DNA of 64,000 nt from Epiperipatus broadwayi (GCA_028023455.1 JAQFVV010006271.1:1610987-1674986), one strand, 5' to 3'. Numbered from the stretch's first letter, positions 36,431 through 49,864 are shown. Made by a program: numbers and translations. The notes: generated by a model from the letters alone, not told the origin.

Positions 36431-38282
36431 AAATTTAAATCAGACTGATGGTCATATTCATAAATAATTAAAGTTTGCAGTATAAGTTGCAACTTTATTT
36501 ATTTATTTTTCTTAAAGGGTTGGAATATAGAACTGAACCTTTTTTACTTAATGTTATTGATCAGTCCATAATCAGATAATGTACTTCTCACTTTTGAAAT
36601 TTCATCACATTATTTAATTTTCAGCACAGAAGTTTTAGAGCAGACTTTTCAATACATATATTTTAAAAAATTAAAATCACATGACTTAAAACATTTGAAT
36701 CTTTTTATCAAAAATGAGCATTGAATAATGGTTACTTGATAACTATCTGAAAGATTGGCAAAAATAAGGTGAGAAAAAGTATGGAATATCATGTTTAAAA
36801 TTGAATAGAAAGAAAGAGATCAAAAAAATAAATTATTTTGTAATGATTATATCTTGGATTAAACTTAATACTAATCTCTAGCTTAATATTACATATCTAT
36901 ATGCACATCCAGATTAACTAATTTGTGTGTACATGTTGTTAAATTTCTAGACTAATTTCTAAAATCATTCTTATATACAATTTTTATTTTTAATTAAATA
37001 TGATCGATTTTGTAATTTTAAGTTCTAAATTGAAAAAGTCGTAAAAGTATTTATTCCTATTTGTTATGAAGTTTATTTTAATTGAATATGATTTTCAAAA
37101 CAAAATTAAATTATTAAATTCGATATTGATTGAATTCTCTAAGTTAATCTAAAATTGTTTTGATTTTCAGAATACAGTTAAAAAATAGAAAAGAATGTAG
37201 TCTATTGTTTTACCTTTTAAAATGGATTTCTTAATTATCCAAGTAGTTTCATCTTTGAATTAGCATAAAAACGATGTAAAGTGATTTCAGTTAGTATTTA
37301 TGAAGGTCTAAAATTTGGCTGTGTAAAATTATTTTTGGGTATATTGTATAAAGTTAACTATTAAACAAATCGTATGGGAAAGTAAAAGCACTGATATTAC
37401 ATTCAATTCCACTCGCTGTGAAGTGGCAAGTTGGAGAAAACTCAAATGGTTACTAAAATATTAGATGAGTAAAACAGAAATCATGAGTAAATAATTAAAA
37501 AGAGTTCTTGGATATCTTTTTCTTGACTGCCTATTTCCAGCTCTGAATATTATCCTGCATAATTCTCCAGGTGCATATCTACAATCTAAGATTTCTCCAA
37601 TGATTACTTATATTGTCAGTATTTTTGAAAATTTTAAAATAAAGTGAAATTTTATATTATACATTATTGCATGCAAACAATTCCAAAAAGATTGAGAAAA
37701 TTTGAACTTTTTTGCAGTTCAGAGATGATTTTATATTACTCTTTAAATCCTCCTTGAAAATCTACATGTAACTAAAAGCTAAACAGCAAATTTATGAAAG
37801 ATTTCTATTTAAAGAAGAAGCATGTAAATAATTTTTGTTATTTTTATACAGATATTTACTTCATTATAATATTCATAGGATTTTTTTTTTAATATTTAAT
37901 TATATATTACAAATGTAATTTTTCAATTTTCCCTGTTTAATTGTGTAATTTTATGAAAATATTTAACTTACTTTACAATAATCTTAACATATTTCATATA
38001 CAGGAAGGTCCAGTAAGTGGAAGAGGAGGGTAATTTAAACGCTATTAGTATTATTTAGCTTATTTAATAGATTAATTATGGGCTTAGAGAAAATCAGACA
38101 TGTATAAAAATTTAATTAGGATTACTGGCTCTTTAATATATATTTACTCTCTCCAAAGACTACATTACCTTAAAGAAGATAAACAAATATTTTATTTTAT
38201 CTGGTTGATTTAGAGATGTTAAGATGTTATTTTAAATGATACTATTTTAATACATGCCATATATATATATATATATATATAA
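36431..38282. other. AT-rich DNA, no gene seen
   Basis: No protein-like frame, repeat or RNA fold identified. Confidence 0.55.
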
Positions 38283-38283
38283 T

Positions 38284-39078
38284 CAAGTCAGATGTCACAT
38301 GACTTAATTTAATAAGCTTGTGTTTACAAATGTTATATAGAGCTCGCAAAACAAACTCTTAACAAGCTTTGTAGAATACCCCCAACCTCAGACTGATTTC
38401 TGTTACTGGCATCTTCAGTGAGTTGCTAGGATATTCAATCATTAGTTTAAAAATACTAGATTAGGCCCAGCACTTTATCTAATGTATAACTATTAAGTAG
38501 AAACTTTGAAATTTTCAGACAACCATATGTCTTCCATCAGCTATCCTAGTATTTTAATCTAATGATTGAATATCCTAGCACCACACTGAGAATGCCAATA
38601 GCAGAACCTGGTCTGAGATTAAGGGTATTCTACAAAACTTGTTAAGGGTATTCTACAAAACTTGTTAAGAGTTTGTTTTGTGAGCTCTATATATAACATT
38701 TGTAAACACAAGTTTATTAAATTAAGTCATATGACATCTGATTTGATTTTCTTTTTTATAATTTTATTTTTTGCTATGATGGCTTTGGTGATTTTATATT
38801 GCTAAAGCTATTAATATATGGTGTATCTGAACTTAGTTTAGTCCCATATGTCTATTTAAGTTAGATAGCTGGATTGGAAGACATATGGATGTCTGCAAAT
38901 GTCAGAGCTTCTACTTAATAGTTATACATTAGATAAAGTACTGGGCTTGTCCTAGTATTTTTAATCTAATGATTGAACATCCTAGCACCTCACTGAGGAA
39001 GCCAGTAGCAGAACCCGGTCTGAGGTTGGAGGTATTCTACAAAGCTTGTTGAGAGTTTGTTTTGCGAGCTATATATAT
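38284..39078. repeat. Three-unit foldback repeat, family F1
   Basis: The arrangement is reverse unit (38284-38460), short centre, forward unit (38545-38750), then a linker and a second forward unit (38755-39075). Forward-unit landmarks are TCTAATGATTGAATATCCTAGCACC, CACTGAG, CCAGTAGCAGAACCYGGTCTGAG, GGTATTCTACAAARCTTGTT and GAGTTTGTTTTGYGAGCT; the reverse unit carries their complements. A 24-bp piece (GGGTATTCTACAAAACTTGT) is duplicated in tandem at 38618-38666. Both ends run into (TA)n. There is no coding frame. Confidence 0.8.
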
Positions 39079-39079
39079 A

Positions 39080-39690
39080 TGAATGAGTTTTGAATAAGAA
39101 ATAATGTGATAAATGATAGAATAAAAACGTTATACTATAAATATCAAATTTTTAATCAGTTAATATTAAAATGGTAAATTAAATAAACTTTTTAATTACT
39201 GAAATAAAATGAACATTAATACAGACCCAAATATGTATGGAGAATATATTATGCAGTAGGATGTAATTTATTAACTATATAGTTTTGGACATGAATACAA
39301 GTTATTAATTTTTCAGAATTATAAAGATATTTAAAATACATGGAACTGCTTATAATCATGTTATACTAGAATGCGGTCTAGTTAAACAGATTTTAAAATA
39401 TAGTGTAATAAAGATTTATTTTTAATTATCATTCAATAAAAGAAATCATTTGTTTTATTGCTACTGTTGTTATATAGTTGAGAATAATTTTTATCGAATA
39501 CCAGCATTATGATTTAAGAGGTAAAATATTGAATTGTATATATATATTGTATTTGCCCTAATTTAGTCATATAGCATTTAAAGTTGCCATAAATATTTAT
39601 TAGCAATATTGTCAAATTTATATAAATTGAGAAGCATATTTAATGTGGATTTATTTATATTTTTGTCTCTGAAGTCAATGTGGCCTGTAT
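39080..39690. other. AT-rich DNA, no gene seen
   Basis: No coding frame. The last bases are the hAT target site. Confidence 0.5.
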
Positions 39691-39697
39691 CTTAAGC

Positions 39698-42600
39698 CAG
39701 GGGTGGGCAAATAGCAGCCCGCGGGCCACATGCGGTCCGCGAAGAGTTTTTTTGTGGCCCGCCAAGATAGTCAGAAAAATCCACCTTGTAATATTTTTCA
39801 CGTTCAGTTAAGCCTTCTATTACGAACTAAAATGCATGAGAGTTAATCAAGCTATGAAAAAGAAAATATATTCAGATCATTTACGAGTCTGGGTATCTCA
39901 AGAACATAGCTATATTTCCTAATTAACTTAACCTAATATTATTTATGATTTGAAATGCCAGTGGAATCAGTTTTTTATTTATTTAAAACAGGATGCCAGA
40001 ATTCATACAAGAATTCGCTGATATTCGTCGCGTCGCACATCGTAAATTAAAAAGAAAATACTAAAAGTAAAATCGGGATAGGGGTTTAACTAAACAATCA
40101 TATTGGCAAAGGTAATTTATAGACTATAATAAATTAGCAATAATAACGCACAATGAAAAGTTGATATTAAAAGTAAAATATTTTATTTAAACAAATGAAA
40201 AATATTTAAAAGATAAATTACTAATAAATTGAAAAAACATACATATATGCTTATCCAGACAATGATATTGATTAAATAATTCTTGTTACGAATTTTTCAC
40301 ACTTCTACAAAGTTCCTTGAATGATAAAAAATGGAAATGTCTCTATTAGTAGTATGTTAGAAGCTTATAGTTACATTAGTTGGCCAACATTTTTAGTCAC
40401 AAATCGGGAATAAATAATCTTAGCTTACCGGTAAGTTTGTCATGTACATGTATTTCTTGGGATCCCAAGATCATAGGAAGTTAACTAGTTTCAGTTTGTC
40501 AACATTCTCTTAACACACCTGGTCAGTTGCAAGGTATAGCTTGACATGAAGGTTCTGGAGTAATATCTTTACAGCGAAAGAAAGTGTCCACATGCTGTGA
40601 TTTCTATTCATGCCTGACGCATTGGTTCAGCTTATGAATATTCTGGGAGGTGGCATTTATCGCAATTGAGAGAACAGGAATCACATCTAGCCCTGTTCCC
40701 TCACCCATCCATGCATGACAAAGCCAGCAAAAGACCCCGCTCGAAGCTATTTGGTTCATTTTATACTCTCGATCAGTTTTTTAGTTTTCTGCGCATATAT
40801 TTTATTTTTTTGTTTCTTGTAGTCGCAATCTTGTACGTTTGGATTTTTTTTTTCATTTATTTATCTGGATTAGTAATCTGTTTGTCTTTTTTAATCCTTC
40901 CAATTTTAACTTTTATTTGTAAATGAATAAATAATTCGAAACAAATAATCAACTTTCATTGCACGTTTTAAAAAAATAAATTTTACTAAATAAAAAAAAA
41001 TTAAATCGCATATTTTACACGAACTTTAAACTTGACTTTTTTTTTTTAGCTTTCAAGTATTATCAAATGCCAAATATATTTGGACCATCTATATGTAGAT
41101 GGAACAACCTTGAAAAGAAATTTCCTCCTATGCGCAACCGAAGATTCGTCTCGTATTTTCCACTAGGACGGCCATGTCAATACGCATGCGCAGTGTAGAT
41201 ATAATGTATAGTCCTTTTCCGGTTAATCTGTTTAAATTCAATTTTTGTCTTTGCAACAGTAAATATATAAATTTTCAAAGTGAAAACATGAACCCTCCAA
41301 AAAAAACGTAAAATCGATAATGAATGTCGTGTTTTTAACGAAGAATGGACAAACAAATATTTCTTTGGTAATACAGGGAATAAAGCAGTTTGTTTATTGT
41401 GTCATGAAACGATAGCCATATTTAAGGAGTACAATCTGAAACGACATCATGAAACAAAACATAGGGAATTTGGCTGCAAACTTTCCAAGGAAGAACGTAA
41501 AATAAAAGCTGCAGAGTGTGTGAAAAGGCTGAAGAAGCAGCAAACAATATTTATAAAGCAATCAACACTTCAAAATAGTGCTACAGAAGCAAGTTTCATG
41601 GTAGCCTACAACCTTGCTAAACGCAACAAGCCTTTTTCAGATGGCGAGTTTATTAAGCAATGTATGGTAGAATGTGCAAGCATATTGTGTCCTGATGTGA
41701 GAAGCAAATTTGAAAGCATTTCATTGTCAAGAAGGACTTTAGTGCAGCGTATTGATTCAATTAGTGATGAACTCACAGAACAGCTGAAGACTGCGAGCAA
41801 AGGTTTTGTTTGGTTTTCTTTGGCACTGGATGAGAGTACAGATAATGAAGACACTGCACAATTACTCATCTTTATCCGTGGAATTGATGAAAATTTTGTC
41901 ATCACAGAGGAATTACTTGGCCTAGAATCAATGAAAGAACCACTGGTCAGGAATTGCTTGAGTATGCTGTGAATTGTGTGGAGAAAAGTGGCTTGTCCTG
42001 GAACAAAATGGCAAGCATTACAACAGATGATGCCAGAACTTTCAGTGGAAAAAATGTAGGTATGGTTAAGATTTTAAAAAACAAATTACAAGCACAAGAC
42101 ACAGACAGTGATATCTTGTCTTTTCATTGCATTTTGCATCAGGAGAGCCTTTGTAAAACTGCACTAGACTTAAAGCATGTGGTAGATCCTATTGTTAGTG
42201 TGGTGAACATAATCAGAGCAAGGGCACTCCACCATCGGCAGTTCAAATCTTTTCTTGAGGATGTGGAGGCAGAGTATGAAGATGTAATTTACCACAACAG
42301 TGTGAGATGGTTAAGCCTGGGCAAAATGATAAAAAGAGTCTGGGCATTGCAGAATGAAATCCTCTTATTTCTGGACATGAAGGAGATATCTCATGATTTT
42401 GTTACAAAAATAGGATGTGAGGAGTGGAGATATGAGATGATGTTTGCAGCTGATGTATTTGAGAAATTGAATGAACTGAATGTGACATTGCAGGGAAAGG
42501 GATTGTTTGCACATGAAATGTGGCAGCATGTAAAATCTTTCAAAGCAAAACTAGGTCTATTTGCAAGGCAAGCAGCTGGAGGCAATTTTTGTCATTTCCC

Positions 42601-43309
42601 TTTATTAGGAAAACAGAAAGTGCCTGAAAGTGTTTCTGCTAAGATTAAGGATCATCTGCAGAGTTTGGAGGATGAAGTCACAAGAAGATTTCAGGACTTT
42701 AAGAAAATTGAGCCTAAATTCAATTTGCTCTCTTATCCTATCACTGCTGATATTGACACAGCACCTGAAGAGCTGCAGCTTGAACTTAGTGACATGCAGT
42801 CAGATCACACTGTGAAAGAAATGTTTAATGCTGTGACATTAGTTGACTTTTACAAATCTTTGTCTGCTGAAAAATTTCCATGTATAAAGAAATTTGCTGG
42901 GAAAATGTTCTCTATATTTGGGTCTACATATATTTGTGAGCAAAGTTTTTCCTGCTTGAAGATCAACAAGAATAAATATAGATGCTCTTTGACAAACATT
43001 AACTTGCAGGCTGTGATGAGAATCTCAACAAGCAATCTCACTCCTGATTTCAAAAAAATTATAGAAAAGTGTGATAGGGTACATTTGTCTCATTAAACTG
43101 ATTCTAAAATTAAATGTGCACAATAAATAAATTAAATAAAACTGCCACTATCTTATTTAATTTATAGTTATTGATTTTTATGGTACAATTTATACCTTTT
43201 CTGAAATGCAAAGTTGACTAATGAATGCAGTCATTTTAAAAAGTGCGGCCCTTTGCTAATTTCCATTTCCACAAAGTGGCCCCCAAGCCAAAACAATGGC
43301 CCACCTCTG
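39698..43309 (+). mobile_element. hAT transposon (BED-finger, Charlie/GTF2IRD2-like group), nearly full length
   Basis: The left end CAGGGGTGGGCAAATA is followed by a GC-rich stretch (GCCCGCGGGCCACATGCGG). The right end, reversed and complemented, starts CAGAGGTGGGCCATTG. CAGNGGTGGGC termini are classic for hAT elements. An imperfect 8-bp duplication surrounds it (CTTAAGCC at 39691, TTTAAGCC at 43310); the left terminal C is shared with the duplication. Inside are a 1.6-kb leader and a transposase at 41288-43096. The 480-bp element at 58358 shares both ends and the leader next to the ATG but lacks most of the interior, so they belong to one family. The long leader (about 39800-41110) is absent in that copy. 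Confidence 0.9.
41288..43096 (+). pseudogene. hAT transposase, two frameshifts
   Basis: The start MNPPKK at 41288 matches MNTLKK in the deleted copy. A 1-base excess in an A8 run (41300) shifts the frame, and a 1-base deficit near 41938 shifts it again; about 600 residues in all. Order: BED-type zinc finger (VCLLCHETIAIFKEYNLKRH, then ETKH; Cys2-His2), helical region, catalytic core starting FSLALDESTD (first Asp), SITTDDARTFSGKNVG (second Asp; the usual G after it is D), FHCILHQESLC and VRWLSLGKM, and a C-terminal dimerisation domain (GSTYICEQSFSCLKINKNK ... SLTNINLQAVMRI). Known hAT transposases cut and paste in the nucleus as oligomers. The reading frame is otherwise almost free of stops, so inactivation looks recent, or one shift could be an assembly error in a homopolymer. 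Confidence 0.9.
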
Positions 43310-43442
43310 TTTAAGCCATAGTGAAATAATGGATTTAAGAGTATTGAAGAATTTGAAACATGATTTATAAATATTTTATTATATGCAAGTGTTGATATAT
43401 TTAACATGGTTTAAATATTGTTTGCAGATCACTTAGAATTTT

Positions 43443-43549
43443 TTTTTTCATATGTCATAGCATCGCTGGGACGCGAACCCACAACCATCTGCAATCAACA
43501 ACTTACTTGCAAAGAGGCTGCGATGACCTCTCGGCTAACAACACTTGAC
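43443..43549 (-). mobile_element. tRNA-derived SINE, copy 1 (tRNA-Leu-like)
   Basis: On the minus strand it starts TGTCAAGTGTTGTTAGCC with an A-box-like TTAGCCGAGAGG, followed by CTTTGCAAG, a B box GGTTCGCGTCCC, and the end GCTATGACATATGA(A)n. The ends TGTCA/TGACA can pair like an acceptor stem. A 15-bp duplication with one mismatch (ATCACTYAGAATTTT, 43428 and 43550) and the A-rich tail show retroposition. The body is hardly longer than a tRNA (about 95 bases), unlike most SINEs. Confidence 0.8.
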
Positions 43550-43564
43550 ATCACTCAGAATTTT

Positions 43565-46500
43565 CTTAGGCATTTAGTTTTTTTTAATAGATGTTACCAT
43601 AATGATACGATTCTATTTACTTTTTATTAATTTTATTAATTCTATCGGTGAATAAATTTAATCATACTCTAGGAAAAAATATGTAATTCAAGGTGATATT
43701 TAATAATTTATTATTATGTTAAGGAGATTTAAAATCATAAAATGATAATTCATTATTTAAAAAAAAATAATTATTCAAATAAATTCATTTGCAAAATATT
43801 GTAACCAAGCTTAGAGACATATGTGTGTACAAGACTAAAACAGTTTAATAAAGTGTCAATGGTGTACAAGACTAAAACAGTTTAATAAAGTGTCAATGAT
43901 GTGTTCACATTAAGGTAAAAAATTATCATATTAAGTGAATGGATAATTTATTTAATTATGTACAAAATGATGTTTAAAAAAGTGAATTTTTAATCAGCAT
44001 TAGATATGGAATAATGAAGTCTCAAAAGGAATAAATCAGAGAATAGAAGCAAATATGGTATATAGCATGAATAGTCAACCTTATTTAAAATTAAAATAAT
44101 ACACTTTGTAAATTTAAAATCTTTGTTAGTAAAATAATAGTAAAATAATAATGACACAGTGATAAACTAATAGATCTTTGCATTTAAATTAAAGAGGAAT
44201 CTATTGAATACAATGAATGGTCTGTAAAATTGAATATAGCTTGTATATAATAAACATGTTATATTTGTCATACTAATATTCCATTGTGTGTGGTTTCTGG
44301 GGGTGGGGGTGGGGAGTTCATTCATATCCAGATAAGAGAGATTGAGGGTTTCTCACATGTGATGAAAGTAATTTGCTAATTATAATGTTCATGGGAAGAG
44401 AATGGAAGATAAGTAAAAATTGGATATAGGAAAACAATCTGAAGAGGCAAAGCAGGGCAATTATTATTTTCTTACTGTTTTGATAAGTAAAGTTATTGAT
44501 AGTATTTTAGGAGGTATATTACATGAAATCAAAACTAAAGGGTACATGTTAGGAAAGATTGAGGTATAAATTAAGTTTCAATCATCTTCCAAGTTCTGGA
44601 AAAAACTAATTGTTTCCTATTAAAATAAATAAACACACACAAATAATAGATTAACTATAACTTATAGAATTTTACTGTGGCATTTTCTCACCTCATTTCG
44701 ACATCAATTATCTTGTATTATATCATCATTCAACCATATTAAAAATCAAAAATATGATTTTTGAGTTCTTATTGAGGGCTTATTAAGAGTTTCAAGCTTT
44801 AATAATTAATTAATGAAGATGTAATCAATTTGTTCTTAAATAATCTTCATCAAGTAGAATATTGAAGTATTCATTTTAATACTCATATGAATTTTCAATT
44901 CATTCTTAATATGTAACAATTTCTGTAATAGTGACAATTTATATGTAATAATTTTAGGTTAGAATGAAACTCTCTGGTAATATCTTCATTAAATATAATT
45001 AACTATTTCACAACAAACCAGCATCTAAATATTTAAATATTCTATCATATATTTATTATAAACTGAAATCCACAAGAATATTAAAATTAATATTAGAATA
45101 TTATACTTTATAAAAAATACTTAATACCAAATTAATTGATATTATAATAACATATATATGAAATCATATTAAAATGAAATATGTAATTGGCCATATTTTT
45201 CATTCTAACAATAACTCAAAGGAAAAAAAAATAGAAGTGATTTGAATTTTATCTAAGATAGTTTAATGATGATTTAATGTGAAATTGTTAATTAAATTTA
45301 AAACAGTTAAAAGTAAGAAATTTTTGTTGATTCCTAAAATTATTATATATTAAATGAAACCATTTATATTTATTATATACACAAAACTAACATTGATATG
45401 ATAATTAAAAGTAAAGATTTTGGTCATTAATTGCTGATGTTAGAACAACAGCAATATAATCTACTACAAAGATTTCTCAACCCACTCCCAGAAGAATAGT
45501 TAAAAAGATCTATATCTCCACTAGTCCGTAATCTTGTAAATGATTCTAATATTTTGTATTTATCTCCATACTTGTATTGTTTGGAAGCATGTACTTTCTA
45601 TCTTAGGTTTGCCCAAGTATTTTAACAGCTTAAAGTCCTGACAAATAAAATCTGAGCAGCAAAATTCCTGGCAGCTTAAAATTCCAAAAAGGTAAAAATG
45701 TCAATAATTCAAAATTTAGACAATATTTAGTTCCATTGTAAAATTTATTCATATAAAACCTAATTTTTAATTAACTTTATTAAATCAAAAATTGCTTTAA
45801 ATGATTGATTTCAAATATATATTAAGAATGAAATTGATTTCCTGCCTGTGATATTAAAATATGTAAAATGAAACAATGAATGCAGTACAATGAAGGTAAT
45901 ACAATAAAGCTTCGTGTCAACTCACTTTCTTATGTTTTGTTGTGGGTTGTACTTAAGATATGCATTCTACCTGATTAACAACACGTTGGGAAAACATAAT
46001 CTTATTCTTAATAGACACAAAAAATATTATTTATCTGTTGTTACTTCATATTTTAAAATCTTAAATTGTTGATTTTGATTTCTTGAGATGTTCACATTCA
46101 TAATATTAGACATAATTTTTTGTTGTCAGAAGTTTAATTTATCTGCAATTTCAATGTCAGGATTTTAGATAGCTGGAATTTTAAACTTTCAGCATCTTTG
46201 CTGCTGGTAAATTTGGCAGCACCATTCTATCTCACTATATACTTGCTTTTAAGTAAATGATTCTACTATGTTAAGCATGCTACCAAAATATCAGATGTAT
46301 TAGTTTTATTCAATTGGCTAACCTTTATTTTGCATAACACCAATTGGTCTTGGTCAGAAATATCTTGTTCTAAGTCTGCCACCCTTACCATTAAGTTAAT
46401 TGATTGGGGTGAAAAATAGTTGCATAGTCAGTTTCCTGAAAAGTTGAATTACATTTGAGAACCAAAATGACATGATAAGAACAATAGTTCCATTCAGTAG

Positions 46501-47315
46501 ATTAAATTGAGATTTATTTATTTATTTTTTTGCTAGAAATGATGCAGGGAACTTACAACTCTTGAATCTGTCATGATTACTATTGTGCTAAACTGCACAA
46601 AGTGTGAAAATAATTTGTTAAAATTTGTAGTACATCTTTGAATTTTGAATACCAAGTAATACCAAGCTGATGGTAATCAAGTACTATTTTTTGTCATAAT
46701 ATTCTGCTGATTTTGTTTCCTCAATTTGATGTAGTGAAATGTTTAATTAGGTTGTTTTTTTACCATCTAATAATTTGTTGGTAAATAGGTGTCAAACTAT
46801 TTTAGCTAGAAGATAAAATAAGAAAGAAAATCTTAAACCTTCACTACCAAGAAAATTGCTAGTCTGACAAGCTTTCTCTTTCAGTGTTTATTTGGAAACT
46901 TGTTGTAGTGGCATTTGTTCTATTATATGTTATGCAAAGACTGTTTTATTTAACTATTTAGAATAAATATTTTATGTCCAAGTTCTGTGTTTATATATGG
47001 TTGGAATAACTAGGCAATAACAGTATATCTGTAATAATAGTTTGCTACTGTTTACTATCCTTTTAAAACAAACTCAATATTTGGAGCTCTATCACAAAGT
47101 TTAATGAATTCTCTACTTCTTTAAGATTCAACATACCATACTGCAATTAGTTTATTTCTATATTCTCAGAATGTAATTAATATTAGATTAATTTGCTTTT
47201 CATTCATAAGGATCATTTGGATGACAGTTTGTCTACTATAAAACTGAAATATTAAATGGCTTGTGATAACTATTTTATATCTATATAAGAGCTTTTAAAA
47301 CAATAGCAAACTCTC
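43565..47315. other. Long AT-rich stretch, no gene seen
   Basis: A 37-bp unit (GTGTACAAGACTAAAACAGT start) is duplicated in tandem at 43825-43898. Otherwise no coding frame, RNA or repeat boundary was recognised over 3.7 kb. A G-rich run lies at 44300-44312. Confidence 0.55.
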
Positions 47316-47429
47316 CATTCAGTGGTGTCACCCGGTGCAAGCTGTGGTGATCAATGGATGCTGGAATGTTTGTGCATGGGATCCCATTTGGTGGCTGCTA
47401 GTCCAGTATTCCTGGACTGGTTTCTGGCT

Positions 47430-47735
47430 TGTGGCTTTCATCGGTGAGGAGCCTTGGATTGAAAACATTGTTGTGTTTTCATTTTGGACTCATAGCTTTA
47501 TAGTTAACTAAATAGGTAAAATGTGACTGCTAGAGGACTGCATTAGATTCTAAGAGCTAAATGCAGTGCTCTCAGATCCAAGGTTCTTCTCTGATTAGGG
47601 CTGCAAGTTGGAGGCTGGTCTTGGGTATGTTGGATGGGTGGTCACTGGTTGGGGATTTTATGCACAAGACTTGTTTGTGGCATCTATTGATTGCTGTGGC
47701 TTGTGCTGGATGGCACTGCTGTGTGAAGAGTTTTC
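47430..47735 (+). repeat. Short repeat family S1, copy B
   Basis: This copy has CTTGGATTGAAAACATTGTT, GACTCATAGCTTTATAGTTA, CTCTCAGATCCAAGGTTCTT, GGGGATTTTATGCACAAG, GGCTTGTGCTGGATGGCACT and a GAGTTTT 3' block in the same order as copies C and D. A less AT-rich segment from 47320 precedes it. LINE 3' coding sequence starts directly after it. Confidence 0.75.
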
Positions 47736-48476
47736 TATGACTATAAGTAAAGGGCAGGCAACAAGATGATTGAGAATGATGGTACAGTTTGCAGAGATTT
47801 GGAAAAAGAATTTATGTCAGTATACTTATACAAAAGGTGGGATGAATGTGTTAGAAGACTTGTTAAGTATAATAGTTGCAAGAATAGGATAGAAGAATAG
47901 ATGCATTAATAAAGAATAGGGAGTTGGAAAGATAGAGAACTAGTATGGAGAGTAAAAAGAGTTTAAATATATATAGAAATAAATGGAATATTGGGTGTGA
48001 GTTAATTTATGATAATAGCAAGGAAAGTAGTTTACTGATTAAGGCTTGAACAGGATCTTTAGCAACAAGGAAATATACACATAAATGGAAAAATGTGGGT
48101 GATTTAGTCTGCAAGTTGTGTGAGGAAAGCATAGAAAATATTAGGCATCTATTAATTGGATGTAATGTTTGCAAGTAGAAAGGGCACAAATAATTAAGTT
48201 GTGGAAAAATAAATATAAACAAAGAGATTGTATAGAAGGTGGGATTCTTGGTTTTTATGATGGGTTTGGAAAAAGATAAGAGGGATTTAGATATAAAGGC
48301 CGTGTAGTTAACAAAGATTATGTTGTGGAAATGGGGATGGAGTGTGATAGAGGGAAAAACTTAGCATGGAGAATGGAAAGTAAAGTGTCTAATAGATTTC
48401 CCTGGGCATGTTAGCTGAGAGATTCCTGACTCCAATAAAGGAGAAGTCACAGTCCATCTCATCTCATCATCTCATG
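47736..48476 (+). pseudogene. LINE 3' end (copy 2)
   Basis: The plus strand gives CRDLEKEFMSVYLYKRWDEC and VRRLVKYNSCKNRIE (about 47795-47895). After stops it gives TYKW-like text and GDLVCKLCEESIENIRHLLI followed by GC (48095-48165). C-x-x-C ... H-L-L-I-x-C is the Cys/His knuckle found at the C-terminus of many LINE polymerases. The downstream 170 bp matches positions 1-195. The element ends GAGAGATTCCTGACTCC and a CATCTCATCTCATCATCTCA tail, a short-repeat 3' terminus. The reverse transcriptase core is absent, so the copy is strongly 5' truncated. The clade is undetermined. Confidence 0.55.
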
Positions 48477-48479
48477 TAT

Positions 48480-49435
48480 ACTTAACACATATATATGTAA
48501 CAAGTAAGATGACAATGTGCTAGTAGTAATATAAATAACTGAGTTGCCATCTAACTGTAATATTCAATACTTTTTGCAATAAGAATAGGACTACATGTGC
48601 TCAAAGATTTCATATAGAAAATTATCCTAAAATACATCAGCAAAAGAATTCAATGTTTAATCAGTCGATACGTATGTCTAATCATCTGAAAGCTATTCGA
48701 GGACCTGAGATTGAGATGTGTTATAAATTATGTTGATGATCCTCTTGAATAAATTCTTAGAGACATAGAAACAATTTGTATATATATGTTCACCCTCTAT
48801 ATAAGTTTTTATATTTAATATTATTAAAACAGTTTCTAATTACAGTACATTACTGTTTTAAAAAAAAAACAATCTTTTTTTAGTTGTTTTGTTATCTTTT
48901 AAAAAGTTATTATTATCGCATGATTTACTTCACCTCGTTTGAACTTTTAATTTTATAAGCATTTATTAAAATTAAACAATCATCATTGCGTTTAATTTAT
49001 TAAAATTAAAAAGTGATAAATTTTCCATTCATGTTATAAAATTCCTCAAATTCATTTCTTTATAATAATTGCAAAATATAAACGAATTTGTTTACAATTC
49101 AAGATCTTATAAAAATATGAAACCCAATGAGATCTAGAAATACTATAATCGTGACAAATTGTGATTAATATTGAATTTCATTAGAGAATATACTTCACAT
49201 TTAAATTTCGCACGCTCTCTCACACCACATTCACGCTATAATTTTATAGATAAAAAGTAAAACTATCTTTTAATAGCTTATTACAGATGAAAAACGATTC
49301 CATAAGTTTTTCGTGGAGAAATGGTTATAGAGAAATTATTAATTATTAGTGAATGAGTGTTTTCCCCCCATCTTATTTATTTTCTAAGAATAAATTCCTA
49401 TGTATATAGTGGTCTAGAAATTAATTCTTACGTGC
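48480..49435. other. AT-rich DNA, no gene seen
   Basis: No coding frame or repeat boundary. Confidence 0.5.
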
Positions 49436-49444
49436 AATTTATTA

Positions 49445-49851
49445 AACATCACATGATTACCATTTTTTATGCTTGCTCATAACTGTTATTAAAGAACCAA
49501 CAACGCCTAAATTTATGAGTACTGAACTGAGTTCAGACCTATATGACTATATAAGCTAATGAGCTTGGATTGAAAATATTATTGTGTTTTCAATTTTTAG
49601 ACTCATATTTTTGTAGTTAAGTAGAGATAAAAGATGGCAGCTGGAGGGTTGCATTAGATCCTAAGATCTAGATGGAGTGCTCTCAGATCCAAAGCTCTTC
49701 ACTGACGAAATCTACAAGCTAAAAACTAGTCTGGGATATTAGATGAGTAGGCACTAGATAGGGATTTTATGCACAAGCCTTCTGGAATCCATTGATTACT
49801 CTGGCTTGCACTGAGTGGTACTACTGTATGGAAAGTTTTGCCTGTTTTAAT
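49445..49851 (+). mobile_element. Short repeat family S1, copy C
   Basis: It starts AACATCACATGATTACCATT and ends GGAAAGTTTTGCCTG followed by T's. AATTTATTA flanks both sides (49436-49444 and 49852-49860), a 9-bp duplication. Internal blocks match copy D along the whole length. There is no coding frame, no terminal inverted repeat beyond a few bases, and no poly(A). It is non-autonomous and of unknown mechanism. Confidence 0.8.
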
Positions 49852-49864
49852 AATTTATTACAAC

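Noticed and set aside
43453-43549. Functional tRNA gene
   Set aside because: The A-box is irregular, the base before the anticodon is not T in the related copies, and the A tail and target duplication show a SINE.
47320-48480. S1 repeat and LINE as one composite autonomous element
   Set aside because: The S1 copies C and D have their own ends and duplications and no LINE sequence, so adjacency at 47.7 kb is probably chance.
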